From Planctomycetota bacterium (GTDB taxonomy: Bacteria > Planctomycetota > J058), in NCBI GenBank assembly GCA_023954375.1, contig JAMLIC010000007.1:174144-238143 (forward strand): a DNA stretch of 64,000 bases. Reading direction: 5' to 3'. Below are positions 16,066 through 25,224 of this stretch, piece by piece. The translations under genes and the position numbers were made by a program. Position 1 is the first letter of the stretch. Each line of letters begins with the position of its first letter. The notes beneath the pieces were generated by a model. That model saw nothing but the letters and a program-made list of their open reading frames with translations. It ran no database searches and was not told where the DNA came from.

Positions 16066-17334
16066 GTGAGCGACGACCGACTCCGGGCGCTCGAGCGCGC
16101 CGCCCAGGCCGATCCGACCGACGCCACGGCGGGGCACGCCCTCGCCGGCGCCCTGGCGCTCGCCGGCGAGCGTCGGCGCGCGCTGCTCGAGCACGCGCGC
16201 CTGGCGCGCCTCGGGAGCAGCGAGTCGCGGGCGACGCTCGACGCCTGGTCGCCGCGCCCGCACGCCGCGGCGACCGTCGCGCCGCGCCCGGCGCTGGGCG
16301 CGCGGGTCCGGACGCGCGCCGTGGCGCTGCCCGGAGCCCCGCTCGCGGCGCGCCCCGTGGCGAGCGACGACCACCTCCTCCTCCCGACGCGCACGCGGCT
16401 CGTCGCCCTCGCGCCCGGTGACCTCGCCGAGCGCTGGAGCGCGCCGGGGCAGGCGTGGCCCCTGGCCCTGCGCGGCGACGACGTGCTCCACGCCGGCGGG
16501 CCCGGGCTCCTGCTCCGCGACGGCGGCACGGGCGAGGTCCTGGGGGAGGTCCCGATCGCCGGACGGGTCGTCGCGCTGTCGACGTGGAGCGACCGCGCGC
16601 TGGTCGTCCACGACGCGCCCGGCCTCCGGCGCGTGTCGGCGGTCGACGTCGGCGCCCGGCCGGGCCGCCAGCTCTGGAGCAGGGAGTGGCCGGCCGGCGC
16701 CCTCACCCTCGCGCTGCTCGCGCGCCAGCGCGCCGCGCTGCTCGCCGTGGACCGGGCGGAGGTCGTCGAGGTGGAGACGGGCCGGACGTCGGCCGCGCTC
16801 GCGCTCGTCCCCCCGCGCCCCCGCGGCGCGCGGTGGGAGCGCGCGCGCGCGGGCGACCCGCGGGGGGTGATCGTCGAGGAGGTCACGCCCGACCTCGCCC
16901 TGGGCCCTGCCAGATGCCTGCTGGGGGAGCGCGACCTGGGTCGGCTGGAGCCGCGCTGGCGGCTGGAGCGGACCGCCGAGACCATGGACCTCGCGCTCGG
17001 CCCGGGCGTCCTCCTCCTCCGGCGCGCCGGGCCGGGCGGCGCCGAGGTCGAGGTCGTCGACCGGGCGACCGGCGAGGCCCGCTTCGTCCCCGACCTGCCC
17101 CCGCACCTGGGCTTCGTGTGGGCCGAGGGCGCCGCGTACCTGCTCGAGGCAGGGTCCGGCGCCGGCGCGCTCTCCCTGCACGACCCGCGCACGCTCGCGC
17201 GCGCCGCGCGCCACGAGCTCGCGGTCGGGCCGGACCTCGTGGACGCCGACGCGCTCCCCTTCGCCGACGCCGTCGTGGTGAGCCTCGCGCATCGCGACCG
17301 GACGCTGATCGTTCGCCTCGAGACGGACGGGTGA
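16066..17334 (+). CDS. Beta-propeller (PQQ/WD-like) protein with short TPR-like N-terminus
   Basis: A 422-residue protein. The first 65 residues are helical ('ALERAAQADPTDATAGHALA') like a single TPR unit. The rest is beta-rich with recurring blades in which short hydrophobic strands alternate with acidic turns ('DGGTGEVLGEVPIAGRVVAL', 'VVDRATGEARFVPDLP', 'LSLHDPRTLARAARHELAVG'), as in PQQ-like or quinoprotein-type propellers. No signal peptide is evident, so it is probably cytosolic and serves as a protein-binding platform (inference). GTG start at 16066; no strong Shine-Dalgarno. The next gene begins 52 bases downstream on the same strand. Confidence 0.7.
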   Translation: MSDDRLRALERAAQADPTDATAGHALAGALALAGERRRALLEHARLARLGSSESRATLDAWSPRPHAAATVAPRPALGARVRTRAVALPGAPLAARPVASDDHLLLPTRTRLVALAPGDLAERWSAPGQAWPLALRGDDVLHAGGPGLLLRDGGTGEVLGEVPIAGRVVALSTWSDRALVVHDAPGLRRVSAVDVGARPGRQLWSREWPAGALTLALLARQRAALLAVDRAEVVEVETGRTSAALALVPPRPRGARWERARAGDPRGVIVEEVTPDLALGPARCLLGERDLGRLEPRWRLERTAETMDLALGPGVLLLRRAGPGGAEVEVVDRATGEARFVPDLPPHLGFVWAEGAAYLLEAGSGAGALSLHDPRTLARAARHELAVGPDLVDADALPFADAVVVSLAHRDRTLIVRLETDG

Positions 17335-17386
17335 GCCGTTGACCACGCCGGCCGCCGCCTGGTAGGAGTCCGCGCGAGGTGGATGC

Positions 17387-18313
17387 GTGATCGACGTCGA
17401 GCCGGGCAGGACGCGCGTGGGCTGGGTGGGCGCCGGGGTCATGGGGCGGTCGATGGCAGGGCACGTCCTCGCGCGGGGCTACCCGCTCGTCGTGCACACG
17501 CGGACGCGGGCCCGCGCCGACGACCTGCTCGCCCGCGGCGCCGGCTGGGCCGATGACCCGCGGCAGGTCGCCGAGCGCAGCGACGTCGTGTTCGTGATCG
17601 TCGGCCTGCCCGACGAGGTGCGCGCGGTGATGCTGGGCGAGCGCGGCGTGCTCGCCGGGGCGCGCCCCGGCGCCGTGGTCGTCGACATGAGCACGAGCGC
17701 CCCGGCCCTGGCCCGCGAGGTGGCCGCGGCCGCGGCGGCGCGCGGCGTGCACGCCCTCGACGCCCCGGTGTCGGGCGGCGACGTCGGGGCCCGCGAGGCG
17801 CGCCTGTCTATCATGATCGGCGGCGACGCCCAGGTCGCCGCGGCGCTCCGCCCGCTGTGGGAGTGCATGGGCCGGACGTTCGTCCACCAGGGCGGGCCGG
17901 GCGCCGGGCAGCACACGAAGATGGTCAACCAGGTGCTGATCGCCGGCGGCATGATCGGCCTCTGCGAGGCGCTCCTCTACGCCCACCGCGCGGGGCTCGA
18001 CCCCGAGCGCGTCCTCGCCGCGGTGTCGAGCGGCGCCGCCGGGAGCTGGTCGCTCACGAACTACGCCCCGCGCATCCTGCGCGGCGACTTCGCCCCCGGC
18101 TTCATGGTCGAGCACTTCATCAAGGACCTGGGGATCGCCCTCGACGAGGCGCGCCGCATGGGGCTCTCGCTCCCCGGGCTCGCGCTCGCCGAGCAGCTCT
18201 ACCTGGCCGCCCGCGCCCAGGGGCTCGCGGGGAGGGGGACGCACGCGCTGCAGCTCGCCCTGGCCCGCCTCTCGAACGTCGAGTGGCCGGGCGCCGAGCG
18301 CCCGGCCACGTAG
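17387..18313 (+). CDS. NAD(P)-dependent beta-hydroxyacid dehydrogenase
   Basis: A 308-residue member of the 3-hydroxyisobutyrate/tartronate-semialdehyde reductase family, which interconverts beta-hydroxyacids and semialdehydes with NAD(P). It has the Rossmann loop '[16 protein letters not shown]' near the N-terminus, the substrate-binding '[13 protein letters not shown]', and the catalytic Lys178 in '[11 protein letters not shown]', all in family order. The following '[20 protein letters not shown]' belongs to the all-helical C-terminal half. The GTG at 17387 puts the start 12 residues before the Rossmann strand. The exact substrate is not determinable. Confidence 0.88.
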   Translation: MIDVEPGRTRVGWVGAGVMGRSMAGHVLARGYPLVVHTRTRARADDLLARGAGWADDPRQVAERSDVVFVIVGLPDEVRAVMLGERGVLAGARPGAVVVDMSTSAPALAREVAAAAAARGVHALDAPVSGGDVGAREARLSIMIGGDAQVAAALRPLWECMGRTFVHQGGPGAGQHTKMVNQVLIAGGMIGLCEALLYAHRAGLDPERVLAAVSSGAAGSWSLTNYAPRILRGDFAPGFMVEHFIKDLGIALDEARRMGLSLPGLALAEQLYLAARAQGLAGRGTHALQLALARLSNVEWPGAERPAT

Positions 18314-18334
18314 TCGCGTCCCCGACGACGATCG

Positions 18335-19462
18335 CTACTGCGACTCGCCCAGCGGCAGGTCCACCACGGCCGTGGGGGTCGCGGCGGGCGGCGCCGGCGG
18401 CGCCGGCAGGGCGATCGTCGGCCGCGGCAGGAGCGGGCTCCCGGCGAGCGTGCCCTTGGGCTTGATCGTGCGGGCGTTCGTCCCCGAGGCCCAGCGCACC
18501 TCCTGGATCGTCGTCCCCTGGCCCTCGAGCACGGCCCAGACGTGGCGCTCGGTGTACTCGGTCGAGGTGAAGCCCGCGGGCCCGGCGGCGATCCGACCGG
18601 TGCGGACGGCCAGGTCGTCGGTCCAGACGTACTTGTTGTCGTGGGGGCGCGCGCGCTCGTAGACGTTCGAGCCGCCGGCGTGGCAGGCGGACGCGAAGAT
18701 CCGGGCGGCGGGGGTCGTGCCGCGGCGGATCGCGTCGACCAGCACGTCGAACATGGCCTGGTTGTAGACGCCGCTCGCCTGACGGTGGCCCGGGTCGCTG
18801 TAGGTGCCGAGGACCGGCCCGTCCCAGCCGCCGTGCCCGATGAACACGAGGCGCTCGAACGGATGCCCCTCGGCCTCGGCGCGGAGCAGGCGCTCGACGA
18901 CGACCTCCATGCTCGTGCCGAGGAGCATCTCGGCCGTCACGTACCCTTCGGCCTTGTAGCGGCGGGCGATCGTCGTGGCGTAGGCGCGGAACGCGTTCAC
19001 GTGGCTCTGGTCGTAGGTCTGCGCGTGGACGAGGAGCGCGGCGCGGACGCGGACGAGGCGCTCGCGCGCGACGACCGCGTCGCCCTGCCGGTGCACCGCG
19101 CGCAGCGCGCCGTCGTTGCCGCGCGTGACCTCCACCGTGCGCGCGGCCGACGACCCGCTCGCGCCGTCGCCGCCTCCGATGACGGACACGAGGCCGGGGC
19201 CGGCGGGGTCGGACGCCGTGAACAGGAGCCGGGTGGCGGTCGAGCGAGCGGGGTCGAGCCGGAGGTCGGGCCGCTGGGTCCCGTCCAGGAGGCGCGCCCT
19301 GAGGACCCGCGCGTCCCCCTCGCCGGAGATCGAGGCCTGACCGATCCGCCGCCCGTCCTCCCCGACCAGGCCGAAGGCGCCGGTCATGTCGGGCTGCTGG
19401 CCCAGGGCCACCGGCGCCAGGGTCAGGAGGGCCACCAAGGCGAGCGGGGTGGAGCGGTTCAT
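18335..19462 (-). CDS. Secreted protein, candidate clan-CD-like cysteine peptidase
   Basis: A 375-residue protein with a signal peptide (hydrophobic residues 6-20, probable cleavage after ALG). Residues 205-270 carry 'RLVFIGHGGWDG' (His210) and 'ARIFASACHAGGS' (Cys260): a hydrophobic strand ending in His-Gly, and some 50 residues later another strand ending in a Cys. This is the arrangement of the catalytic dyad in caspase, gingipain and CHAT-type peptidases. The rest is unrecognised, with a beta-rich N-terminal region and a Pro-rich C-terminus. No other peptidase motif supports it, so activity is inference. I start at the ATG at 19462, which has GGGAG upstream, rather than the upstream frame to 19516. 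An operator-like inverted repeat lies at 19512-19528. Confidence 0.65.
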   Translation of the reverse strand: MNRSTPLALVALLTLAPVALGQQPDMTGAFGLVGEDGRRIGQASISGEGDARVLRARLLDGTQRPDLRLDPARSTATRLLFTASDPAGPGLVSVIGGGDGASGSSAARTVEVTRGNDGALRAVHRQGDAVVARERLVRVRAALLVHAQTYDQSHVNAFRAYATTIARRYKAEGYVTAEMLLGTSMEVVVERLLRAEAEGHPFERLVFIGHGGWDGPVLGTYSDPGHRQASGVYNQAMFDVLVDAIRRGTTPAARIFASACHAGGSNVYERARPHDNKYVWTDDLAVRTGRIAAGPAGFTSTEYTERHVWAVLEGQGTTIQEVRWASGTNARTIKPKGTLAGSPLLPRPTIALPAPPAPPAATPTAVVDLPLGESQ

Positions 19463-19511
19463 CCTCGTTCTCCCTTCCATTGCAACCGCGCCCATGGGCA
19501 AGCCGCGCGCC

Positions 19512-19528
19512 AACACAAGTCCTGTGTT
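19512..19528. promoter_or_regulatory. Operator-like inverted repeat in an AT-rich pocket
   Basis: AACACA-AGTCC-TGTGTT is a perfect 6-bp inverted repeat with a five-base spacer, 50 bases upstream of the secreted peptidase-like gene. Its A/T content stands out sharply in this genome, which suggests a regulator binding site or promoter element. Confidence 0.35.
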
Positions 19529-19578
19529 TACCCCTCTCCATGCGTCTCGCCGCCGCAGCTTCGTTTCACCGGCTCACG

Positions 19579-19594
19579 CCGGATCCGGATCCGG
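19579..19594. repeat. 16-base perfect palindrome downstream of the pseudokinase gene
   Basis: CCGGATCCGGATCCGG equals its reverse complement. It lies between the stop of the pseudokinase gene and the secreted peptidase-like gene, so it could act as a transcript-end hairpin or a binding site. Confidence 0.45.
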
Positions 19595-19644
19595 TCCGCG
19601 CCCGACACCCCGGCACGGTCCGCATCACTCACATGCAGGCTCGA

Positions 19645-21237
19645 TCAGCGACCCACGACGAGCCAGGCCGCGAGCCCGGCCAGGCCGGCGAGCAGCCCCA
19701 GCGTGAGGGCGGCGAGGCCCGGCTGGGCTCCGATCCGGCGGCTCAGCCGCCGGAGGAGCGGTGGTCGCCGCACGGGGACGCCGTCGAGCAGGCGCTGCAG
19801 GTCGTCGGCCAGGTCCTGCGCCGAGGCGTAGCGATCGACCGGATCGGGCGCGAGGCAGCGCAGGCACACCGCATCGAGGTCGGGCCCGATCCCCTCGACC
19901 CGCCGCGAGGGCGCCCAGACCTCGCCGTGGCGGGGGGCGGCGGACCCGGGGCCGTCGTCGGCCCCCGCGCGCGGTGGTTCGCCGGTGAGCAGGGCGTAGA
20001 GGAGGGCGCCGAGCGCGTGGAGGTCCGCCCGTCCGTCGACCTCGCGGCCCGCCGCCTCCTCCGGGGAGACGTAGCTCACGTCGTCCGCCGCGGGGTCCGC
20101 GGTCATGCCGAAGTCCGTGAGCACCGGCTCGAGGCGGCCGGCCATGAGCACGTTGCGCGGCCGGAGGGCCCCGTGGAGCACGGCCCGGCGGTGCGCCTCC
20201 GCCAGCCCGAGCGCGATCGAGCGCGCCACCTGGACCGCGTCGCGCGGGTGGAGCGGCGCGTCGTCGTGGATCACGGCCGCGAGCGTCCGTTCGCCGACGA
20301 TGTCGGTCACGAGGTACGGACGCCCCTCCGCCTCGCCGACCTCGTGGACCGTGACGATCGAGGGATGCCGCAGGCGCGCCATGGCGCGCGCGGCGGTCAG
20401 GAAGGCCGCCGCGGCCGCCGGTCCACACCGGGGCGGCGGCACCTTGATCGCCACCTCGCGGCCCAGCTCCGCGTGCCACGCCCGGTAGACCACGCCGGTT
20501 CGACCGCGCCCGACCTCGGCCTGCACCGGGAACGGCCCGATCAGCACCGGCATGTCGTCGCCCGCCGGCGGCGGGGGCGGTCGCGCGTCCGACCTGGACA
20601 CGTCCGCCCGGGTGGACGCCAGGAACGCGGCGGCGGGCCCCCGTGGCGCGCCGCCCGGGCCGCCGCCCCGGTCGACCAGACCCGCGACCGCCGGCCCGGC
20701 CGGCGGCGGCAGCGGCAGCGGGGCTCCGTCGGCCAGCCGGATCGTCGTGTCGCCAGGGCCGTCGACCGCCGGCAGGTCCCGGACGGTGTCCCGCTCCTCG
20801 GCCTCCTGCGCGTCGGGAGGCGCCCCGGGGAGGGGGATCGTCGTCGCCTCGCGGACGGTCGGGTGCTCCTCGGCCGAGCGCCCCCGGAGGTCCTCGCCGC
20901 TCAGCCGCTCCGTGCCGCCGCGCCGGCCGGAGCTCCGGTGCACGAACGTGTCGGCGTCCTGCCACGGCGCCTCGGCGGCGTCCGCGAGCGACTGGCCCCG
21001 CAGGAGCGGCGGCGCCGACGGGTCGGACGCCAGGGCGTCGCGATGCACGCGCCGCAGCTCGTCGAGCGCGGTCGCCGGGACCGACCGCGCGACCAGCGCC
21101 AGGACGGACGCCGCGGCGGCCGCCGCCTCCGCGCGCAGCTCGCCGATCCGCCCGGGGCCGAGCAAGCCGCGCGCGACGCAGTGGCGCAGGACCGCCTCCT
21201 CCGCGCGGCGCCAGGCCTCCCCGTCGCCCGAGCTCAC
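19645..21237 (-). CDS. Tail-anchored Ser/Thr pseudokinase
   Basis: A 530-residue protein. Residues 1-225 are helical then disordered and Pro-rich. The kinase-like domain spans about 233-495: glycine loop GRGRTG, VAIK with Lys265 and DFG (375-377) are kept. However, the catalytic loop reads HGALRPRN (355-362) instead of HRDLKPEN, losing the catalytic Asp and the following Lys, and the alpha-C Glu position in 'FLTAARAMARLRHP' is Ala. It should therefore bind nucleotide or partners but not transfer phosphate (inference). A single C-terminal membrane helix (about 508-528) makes it tail-anchored with the domain in the cytosol. GTG start; the intergenic gap upstream is shared with the divergent gene at 21419. 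Confidence 0.88.
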   Translation of the reverse strand: MSSGDGEAWRRAEEAVLRHCVARGLLGPGRIGELRAEAAAAAASVLALVARSVPATALDELRRVHRDALASDPSAPPLLRGQSLADAAEAPWQDADTFVHRSSGRRGGTERLSGEDLRGRSAEEHPTVREATTIPLPGAPPDAQEAEERDTVRDLPAVDGPGDTTIRLADGAPLPLPPPAGPAVAGLVDRGGGPGGAPRGPAAAFLASTRADVSRSDARPPPPPAGDDMPVLIGPFPVQAEVGRGRTGVVYRAWHAELGREVAIKVPPPRCGPAAAAAFLTAARAMARLRHPSIVTVHEVGEAEGRPYLVTDIVGERTLAAVIHDDAPLHPRDAVQVARSIALGLAEAHRRAVLHGALRPRNVLMAGRLEPVLTDFGMTADPAADDVSYVSPEEAAGREVDGRADLHALGALLYALLTGEPPRAGADDGPGSAAPRHGEVWAPSRRVEGIGPDLDAVCLRCLAPDPVDRYASAQDLADDLQRLLDGVPVRRPPLLRRLSRRIGAQPGLAALTLGLLAGLAGLAAWLVVGR

Positions 21238-21418
21238 GGCCGTCGACCTCCGCCGCGCCGGACCCTGGGCCGACGCTGGCCCGCGGGCAGCGTGGAGGCG
21301 ACGTGAGCCGGGCGGACGATCACCAGCGGGAGGCTAGCCAGCGGGGCGGCCGCTCGCCACGCCTGCCGCGGTATCCTCGACCCCCGGCGCGCGCCCGCGT
21401 CGGCGCAGGAGTCCACCC

Positions 21419-21685
21419 GTGAGCGCGCTGCACGCGATCCTCACCCCCGTCGGGACGAGCGGGGACGTCCACCCCGACAACATCACCCGCGTCGCGCGCC
21501 TCGGCGCCGGCGCGTGGAGCGACCTGGCCGGCGGCGGACGCCGGCTCGCCGAGCGGCTCGGGCCGCTGCTGAGCTCGTCCGCCGTCGCCGCCGCCTGCGC
21601 CGGGCTCCGGGCGCGCATCGACGGACGCGCGTCGATCGCCGCCGCGTGCGACGCCGTGGAGGCGGCCGGGCGGGCGGCCTCGTGA
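21419..21685 (+). CDS. Small protein of unknown function upstream of the deaminase
   Basis: 88 residues, mostly helical, with the N-terminal motif 'LTPVGTSGDVHPDNITRVAR' and an Ala-rich C-terminal half. I recognise no family. The GTG start follows the divergent gap from the pseudokinase gene, and its stop overlaps the GTG of the deaminase (GTGA), so the two proteins are very likely made together in fixed ratio. It could be a partner, inhibitor or immunity-like protein for the deaminase, but nothing in the sequence proves it. Confidence 0.55.
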   Translation: MSALHAILTPVGTSGDVHPDNITRVARLGAGAWSDLAGGGRRLAERLGPLLSSSAVAAACAGLRARIDGRASIAAACDAVEAAGRAAS

Positions 21686-22641
21686 CGGAGCGGCATCGCG
21701 ACGCCGCGGCGGCGGACGCCGGCGCGCCCGGTCGCGCCGCGCCCGCCGAGAAGGCCGGCCGCCGCGCCCGCCGGCGGCGCGCGCCGCCCGCGCCGCCCTG
21801 CCGGCTCCACGAGCAGGCGGCGGCGGCCCTGGTCGAGGCGGCCGGCGAGGACGTCGCCTTCGTCCTCGGGCCCGACGTCCTCTGGTGGGCCGCCGGTCCC
21901 GGCGGGGACGCCTGGAGCGCCGAGTCCGCCGTCTCGCGGCTCGTCCAGGGCCTCTACGACCTGCACGGGACCCGCGCCGCCCGGCTCCTGCGGCGGCCGG
22001 TGTGGAGCACGCGCGACGTCGACCCGTTCGGCCTGGGGCTGGTGAAGGTCCATGCCAAGCGGCTGTACCGGGTCACCCCTCGCGACCACGGCCTGGCACC
22101 GCCGCCCGCGCGCGAGGTCCGCTGGGCGTTCGCGCCGCCGCCCGCGCCCGAGGTCCCCGCCCACCCGCGGCCCGGGGACGTGGCCGGGTGGGCCGAGGTC
22201 GCGCGGCGGCTCGCGGCGCGGGCGCCGGCGAGCGACGCCGGGCCGCGCTGGGCCAGCGACCGGCGCGTCGCGGCGCTCCTCCTCGCGCCGGACGGCGCGC
22301 TCCTCGGCGCCGCCCTCAACACGCACGGCCGCAACCGCACGCTCCACGCCGAGGTCAACCTGGCGCTCGGCCACGCGGCCGCGACGGGCGCCCCGCTGCC
22401 GCCGGGCGCGACCGTCGTGGTCTCGCTCCGCCCCTGCAAGGCGTGCGCGGGCCTGCTCTGGGCCGCCGCGGCCGACCCCGCGCGCCTGCGCGTCGTCTAC
22501 GCCCAGGACGACCCCGGCCCCGCCGCCCGCAACACCGTGCTCTGCCTCGGCAGCGACCCGCGCCGGCGCTTCGCCCGCACGACCGCCGAGCTCCAGGCGC
22601 CGTGCCTCGTCCCCGCGCCCGCGCCCGGCGCGCCGGGGTAA
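21682..22641 (+). CDS. Bd3614-like zinc deaminase (cytidine-deaminase fold)
   Basis: A 319-residue protein. The C-terminal half has the deaminase active site: His222 and Glu224 in 'HAEVNLAL', and Cys252/Cys255 in 'SLRPCKACAG', giving the zinc ligands and proton-shuttling Glu. The 'HAEVNL' form and a large N-terminal extension fit the Bd3614-type deaminases described from Bdellovibrio in comparative studies of the superfamily. The N-terminal region (about 35-200) has its own fold ('VAFVLGPDVLWWAAGPGGD', 'GLGLVKVHAKRLYRVTPRD'). The substrate (free nucleoside or nucleic acid) is unknown. It overlaps the small gene upstream by four bases and ends 11 bases before the U32 gene. Confidence 0.78.
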   Translation: MTERHRDAAAADAGAPGRAAPAEKAGRRARRRRAPPAPPCRLHEQAAAALVEAAGEDVAFVLGPDVLWWAAGPGGDAWSAESAVSRLVQGLYDLHGTRAARLLRRPVWSTRDVDPFGLGLVKVHAKRLYRVTPRDHGLAPPPAREVRWAFAPPPAPEVPAHPRPGDVAGWAEVARRLAARAPASDAGPRWASDRRVAALLLAPDGALLGAALNTHGRNRTLHAEVNLALGHAAATGAPLPPGATVVVSLRPCKACAGLLWAAAADPARLRVVYAQDDPGPAARNTVLCLGSDPRRRFARTTAELQAPCLVPAPAPGAPG

Positions 22642-22652
22642 CATCGCCCCGG

Positions 22653-25163
22653 ATGCGCGCTCCTCCCGAGGTCCTGGCGCCGGCGGGCGGCCCCGAGGCG
22701 ATGAAGGCCGCCGTCGAGAACGGCGCCGACGCGGTCTACTTCGGCCTCGAGCGCTGGAACGCCCGCGAGCGGGCGCACAACTTCACCCTCGAGGGCCTCC
22801 CCGCGGTCATGCGCGAGCTGCGCCGCCGCGGCGTGAAGGGCTACGTGACCTTCAACACGCTCGTCTACGAGAGCGAGCTCGACCCCGCCGAGGAGATGCT
22901 GCGCGGGATCGCCGCCGCCGGCGCCGACGCGATCATCGTGCAGGACCTCGGGCTCGCGCGCCTGGCGCGCGAGGTCGCCCCCGACCTGCCGGTCCACGCC
23001 TCGACGCAGATGACGATCACCGACGCCGCCGCGGCCGAGCTCGCGCGCGGCCTCGGCGTGACGCGCGCCGTGCTGGCGCGCGAGCTGTCGACGGCGGAGA
23101 TCGCCCGGATCGCCGCCGCGACGCCGCTGGAGCTGGAGGTCTTCGTCCACGGCGCGCTGTGCGTCAGCTACTCCGGCCAGTGCTTCACCAGCGCCGCCTG
23201 GGGCGGCCGCAGCGCCAACCGCGGCGAGTGCGCCCAGGCCTGCCGCCTGCCCTACGACCTGCTCGTCGACGGCGAGCGCCGCGACCTCGGCCCCCTGCGC
23301 TACCTGCTCTCGCCGCTCGACCTCGCCGGCCACGACGCCGTCCCGGCGCTCATCGAGGCGGGCGTCGTCTCCTTCAAGATCGAGGGGCGCCTCAAGCAGC
23401 CGGAGTACGTGGCGGCGACCGTGCAGGCCTACCGCAGCGCGATCGACCGGGCGGCCTCGGGCGAGCAGGACCTGCTCACCGCCGACGAGCGCGCCGCCCT
23501 CGCGCAGGTCTACTCGCGCGGGCCGTCGCCCGGGTTCCTCGCCGGCGCCGACCACCAGCGCATCCTCGACGGCACCTACCCCCGGCACCGCGGCGTTCGC
23601 CTCGGCCGGGTCGTGCGCGTCGACCCCGCCCGGAACGCCGTGCTCGTCGCCCTCGACGAGGAGGTCAAGCGCGGCGACGGCCTCCTCCTGGCCGGCGGCG
23701 ACCCCGAGGCGCCGGAGCCCGGCGGGCGCGCGGCGCGCCTCGAGGTCGCCGGCCGCGAGGTCGACCGCGCGCCGGCGGGCGCCACCGCGTGGGTCGAGTT
23801 CGAGCGCCGCAGCTGCGACGTCGCCGAGGCCCCGCCCGCGGCGACGGTGTGGCGCACGAGCGACCCCGAGCTCGAGCGCCGCCTGCGCGCCTCCTTCGAG
23901 GGCGAGGCGCCGCGGCGCCGCGCGCGCGTCGACCTCCGCGTCGAGGGCCGCGCGGGCGCGCCGCTCGTCGTCACGGCGCGCGACGACCAGGGGCACGAGG
24001 CGCGCGCGGCGACCGAGGCGCCGCTGGCCCCGGCGGCCCGCTCGCCGCTCGACCGCGACCTCCTCGCCGACAAGCTGGGGCGCCTCGGCGGCACGCCGTT
24101 CGAGCTCGGCGAGGTCGAGGTGCGCGTCGAGGGCGCCTGCCACGTCCCGGTCTCGGAGCTCAACCGCGTGCGCCGCGAGCTCGCGGCCGCCCTGGAGGAG
24201 GCCCGCGCCGCGCCGCCCGAGCGCCCGCTCGCCGCCCCCGGGCGCGCGCGGGCCCTCCTCGCCGACCGCGCCCACGCGCCCGCGGCCCCTGCGCCCGGGG
24301 CCGCCGCGCCGCCTGTCGTCGTCCCGCTGTGCCGCGACGACGCCCACCTCGAGGGCGCGCTGGCGGCGGGCGCCGGCGAGGTCTACCTCGAGTGGATGGA
24401 GATGGTCGGCCTGCGCCGCGCCGTCGAGCGGGCGCGGGCCGCCGGCTGCGGCGTGGGGATCGTCCCGCCGCGCATCCAGAAGCCGGGCGACGAGCGGGTC
24501 CTGGACGCCTGCCTGCGCCTCGAGCCCGACGCGCTGCTCGTGCGCAGCCTGGGGGCGCTCGAGCGGCTCGCGCAGCTGGCGCCGGACGCGCGGCCGCGCC
24601 TGCACGGGGACTTCTCGCTCAACGCCGCCAACGCCCTCGGCGCCCGCCTCCTCCTCGACCGCGGCCTGACCACGTTCGTGCCGGCCTACGACCTGTCGTT
24701 CGCCGAGCTCGAGCGCCTCCTGGCCGACGTCGACCCCGGGCGGGCCGAGGTCGTGGTCCACCAGCACATCCCCATGTTCCACACCGAGTACTGCGCCTAC
24801 GCCCGGCTCCTCTCGCCGGCGCTGGGCCTGCCCGGGCGGAGCTTCGAGGACTGCGGCCGTCCCTGCGAGTCCCACCGGCTCGCGCTCCAGGACCGCACCG
24901 GCCAGGCGCATCCGGTCCTCGTGGACGTGGGGTGCCGCAACACGGTCTTCAGCGGCCAGCCGAACTCGGTCGCCGACGACGTCCCGCGCCTGCTCGCGCT
25001 CGGCGTCCGGCGGTTCCGGGTCGAGCTCCTGCGCGAGGACGCCCGGCAGGCGGAGGAGCGCGTCCGCGGCTACGCCGACGTGGCCGCCGGGCGCCGCCGC
25101 GGGGCCGAGGTGCGCCAGAGGGCGGGCGCGGCGCGCCGGCTTGGCGTCCTCCGGGTCGAGTGA
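22653..25163 (+). CDS. Long U32-family protein (TrhP/RlhA-like)
   Basis: 836 residues, about twice the length of single-domain U32 proteins. The N-terminal U32 TIM-barrel begins 'EVLAPAGGPEAMKAAVENGA' and carries the family stretch with clustered cysteines ('SGQCFTSAAWGG', 'NRGECAQACRLPYDL'), followed by 'SFKIEGRLKQPEYVA'. A middle beta-rich region (about 295-530) resembles DUF3656. A second barrel-like half follows ('GAGEVYLEWMEMVGLRRAV') with further cysteines ('FEDCGRPC', 'GCRNTVF'). Characterised relatives (TrhP, RlhA) are needed for 5-hydroxylation of tRNA uridine or 23S rRNA cytidine, and the cysteines probably hold an Fe-S cluster, so RNA modification is more likely than peptidase activity. 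The ATG at 22653 follows the deaminase stop closely. Confidence 0.85.
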   Translation: MRAPPEVLAPAGGPEAMKAAVENGADAVYFGLERWNARERAHNFTLEGLPAVMRELRRRGVKGYVTFNTLVYESELDPAEEMLRGIAAAGADAIIVQDLGLARLAREVAPDLPVHASTQMTITDAAAAELARGLGVTRAVLARELSTAEIARIAAATPLELEVFVHGALCVSYSGQCFTSAAWGGRSANRGECAQACRLPYDLLVDGERRDLGPLRYLLSPLDLAGHDAVPALIEAGVVSFKIEGRLKQPEYVAATVQAYRSAIDRAASGEQDLLTADERAALAQVYSRGPSPGFLAGADHQRILDGTYPRHRGVRLGRVVRVDPARNAVLVALDEEVKRGDGLLLAGGDPEAPEPGGRAARLEVAGREVDRAPAGATAWVEFERRSCDVAEAPPAATVWRTSDPELERRLRASFEGEAPRRRARVDLRVEGRAGAPLVVTARDDQGHEARAATEAPLAPAARSPLDRDLLADKLGRLGGTPFELGEVEVRVEGACHVPVSELNRVRRELAAALEEARAAPPERPLAAPGRARALLADRAHAPAAPAPGAAAPPVVVPLCRDDAHLEGALAAGAGEVYLEWMEMVGLRRAVERARAAGCGVGIVPPRIQKPGDERVLDACLRLEPDALLVRSLGALERLAQLAPDARPRLHGDFSLNAANALGARLLLDRGLTTFVPAYDLSFAELERLLADVDPGRAEVVVHQHIPMFHTEYCAYARLLSPALGLPGRSFEDCGRPCESHRLALQDRTGQAHPVLVDVGCRNTVFSGQPNSVADDVPRLLALGVRRFRVELLREDARQAEERVRGYADVAAGRRRGAEVRQRAGAARRLGVLRVE

Positions 25164-25224
25164 CCGACCTCGTCGCCTCCGCGCCCCATGAGCGCCGAGG
25201 AGGCTGATCGGCTTCCGCAGCGCC

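Noticed and set aside
19486..19516. Upstream start for the secreted peptidase-like protein
   Set aside because: It would extend the protein past a good signal peptide start and through the inverted repeat region.
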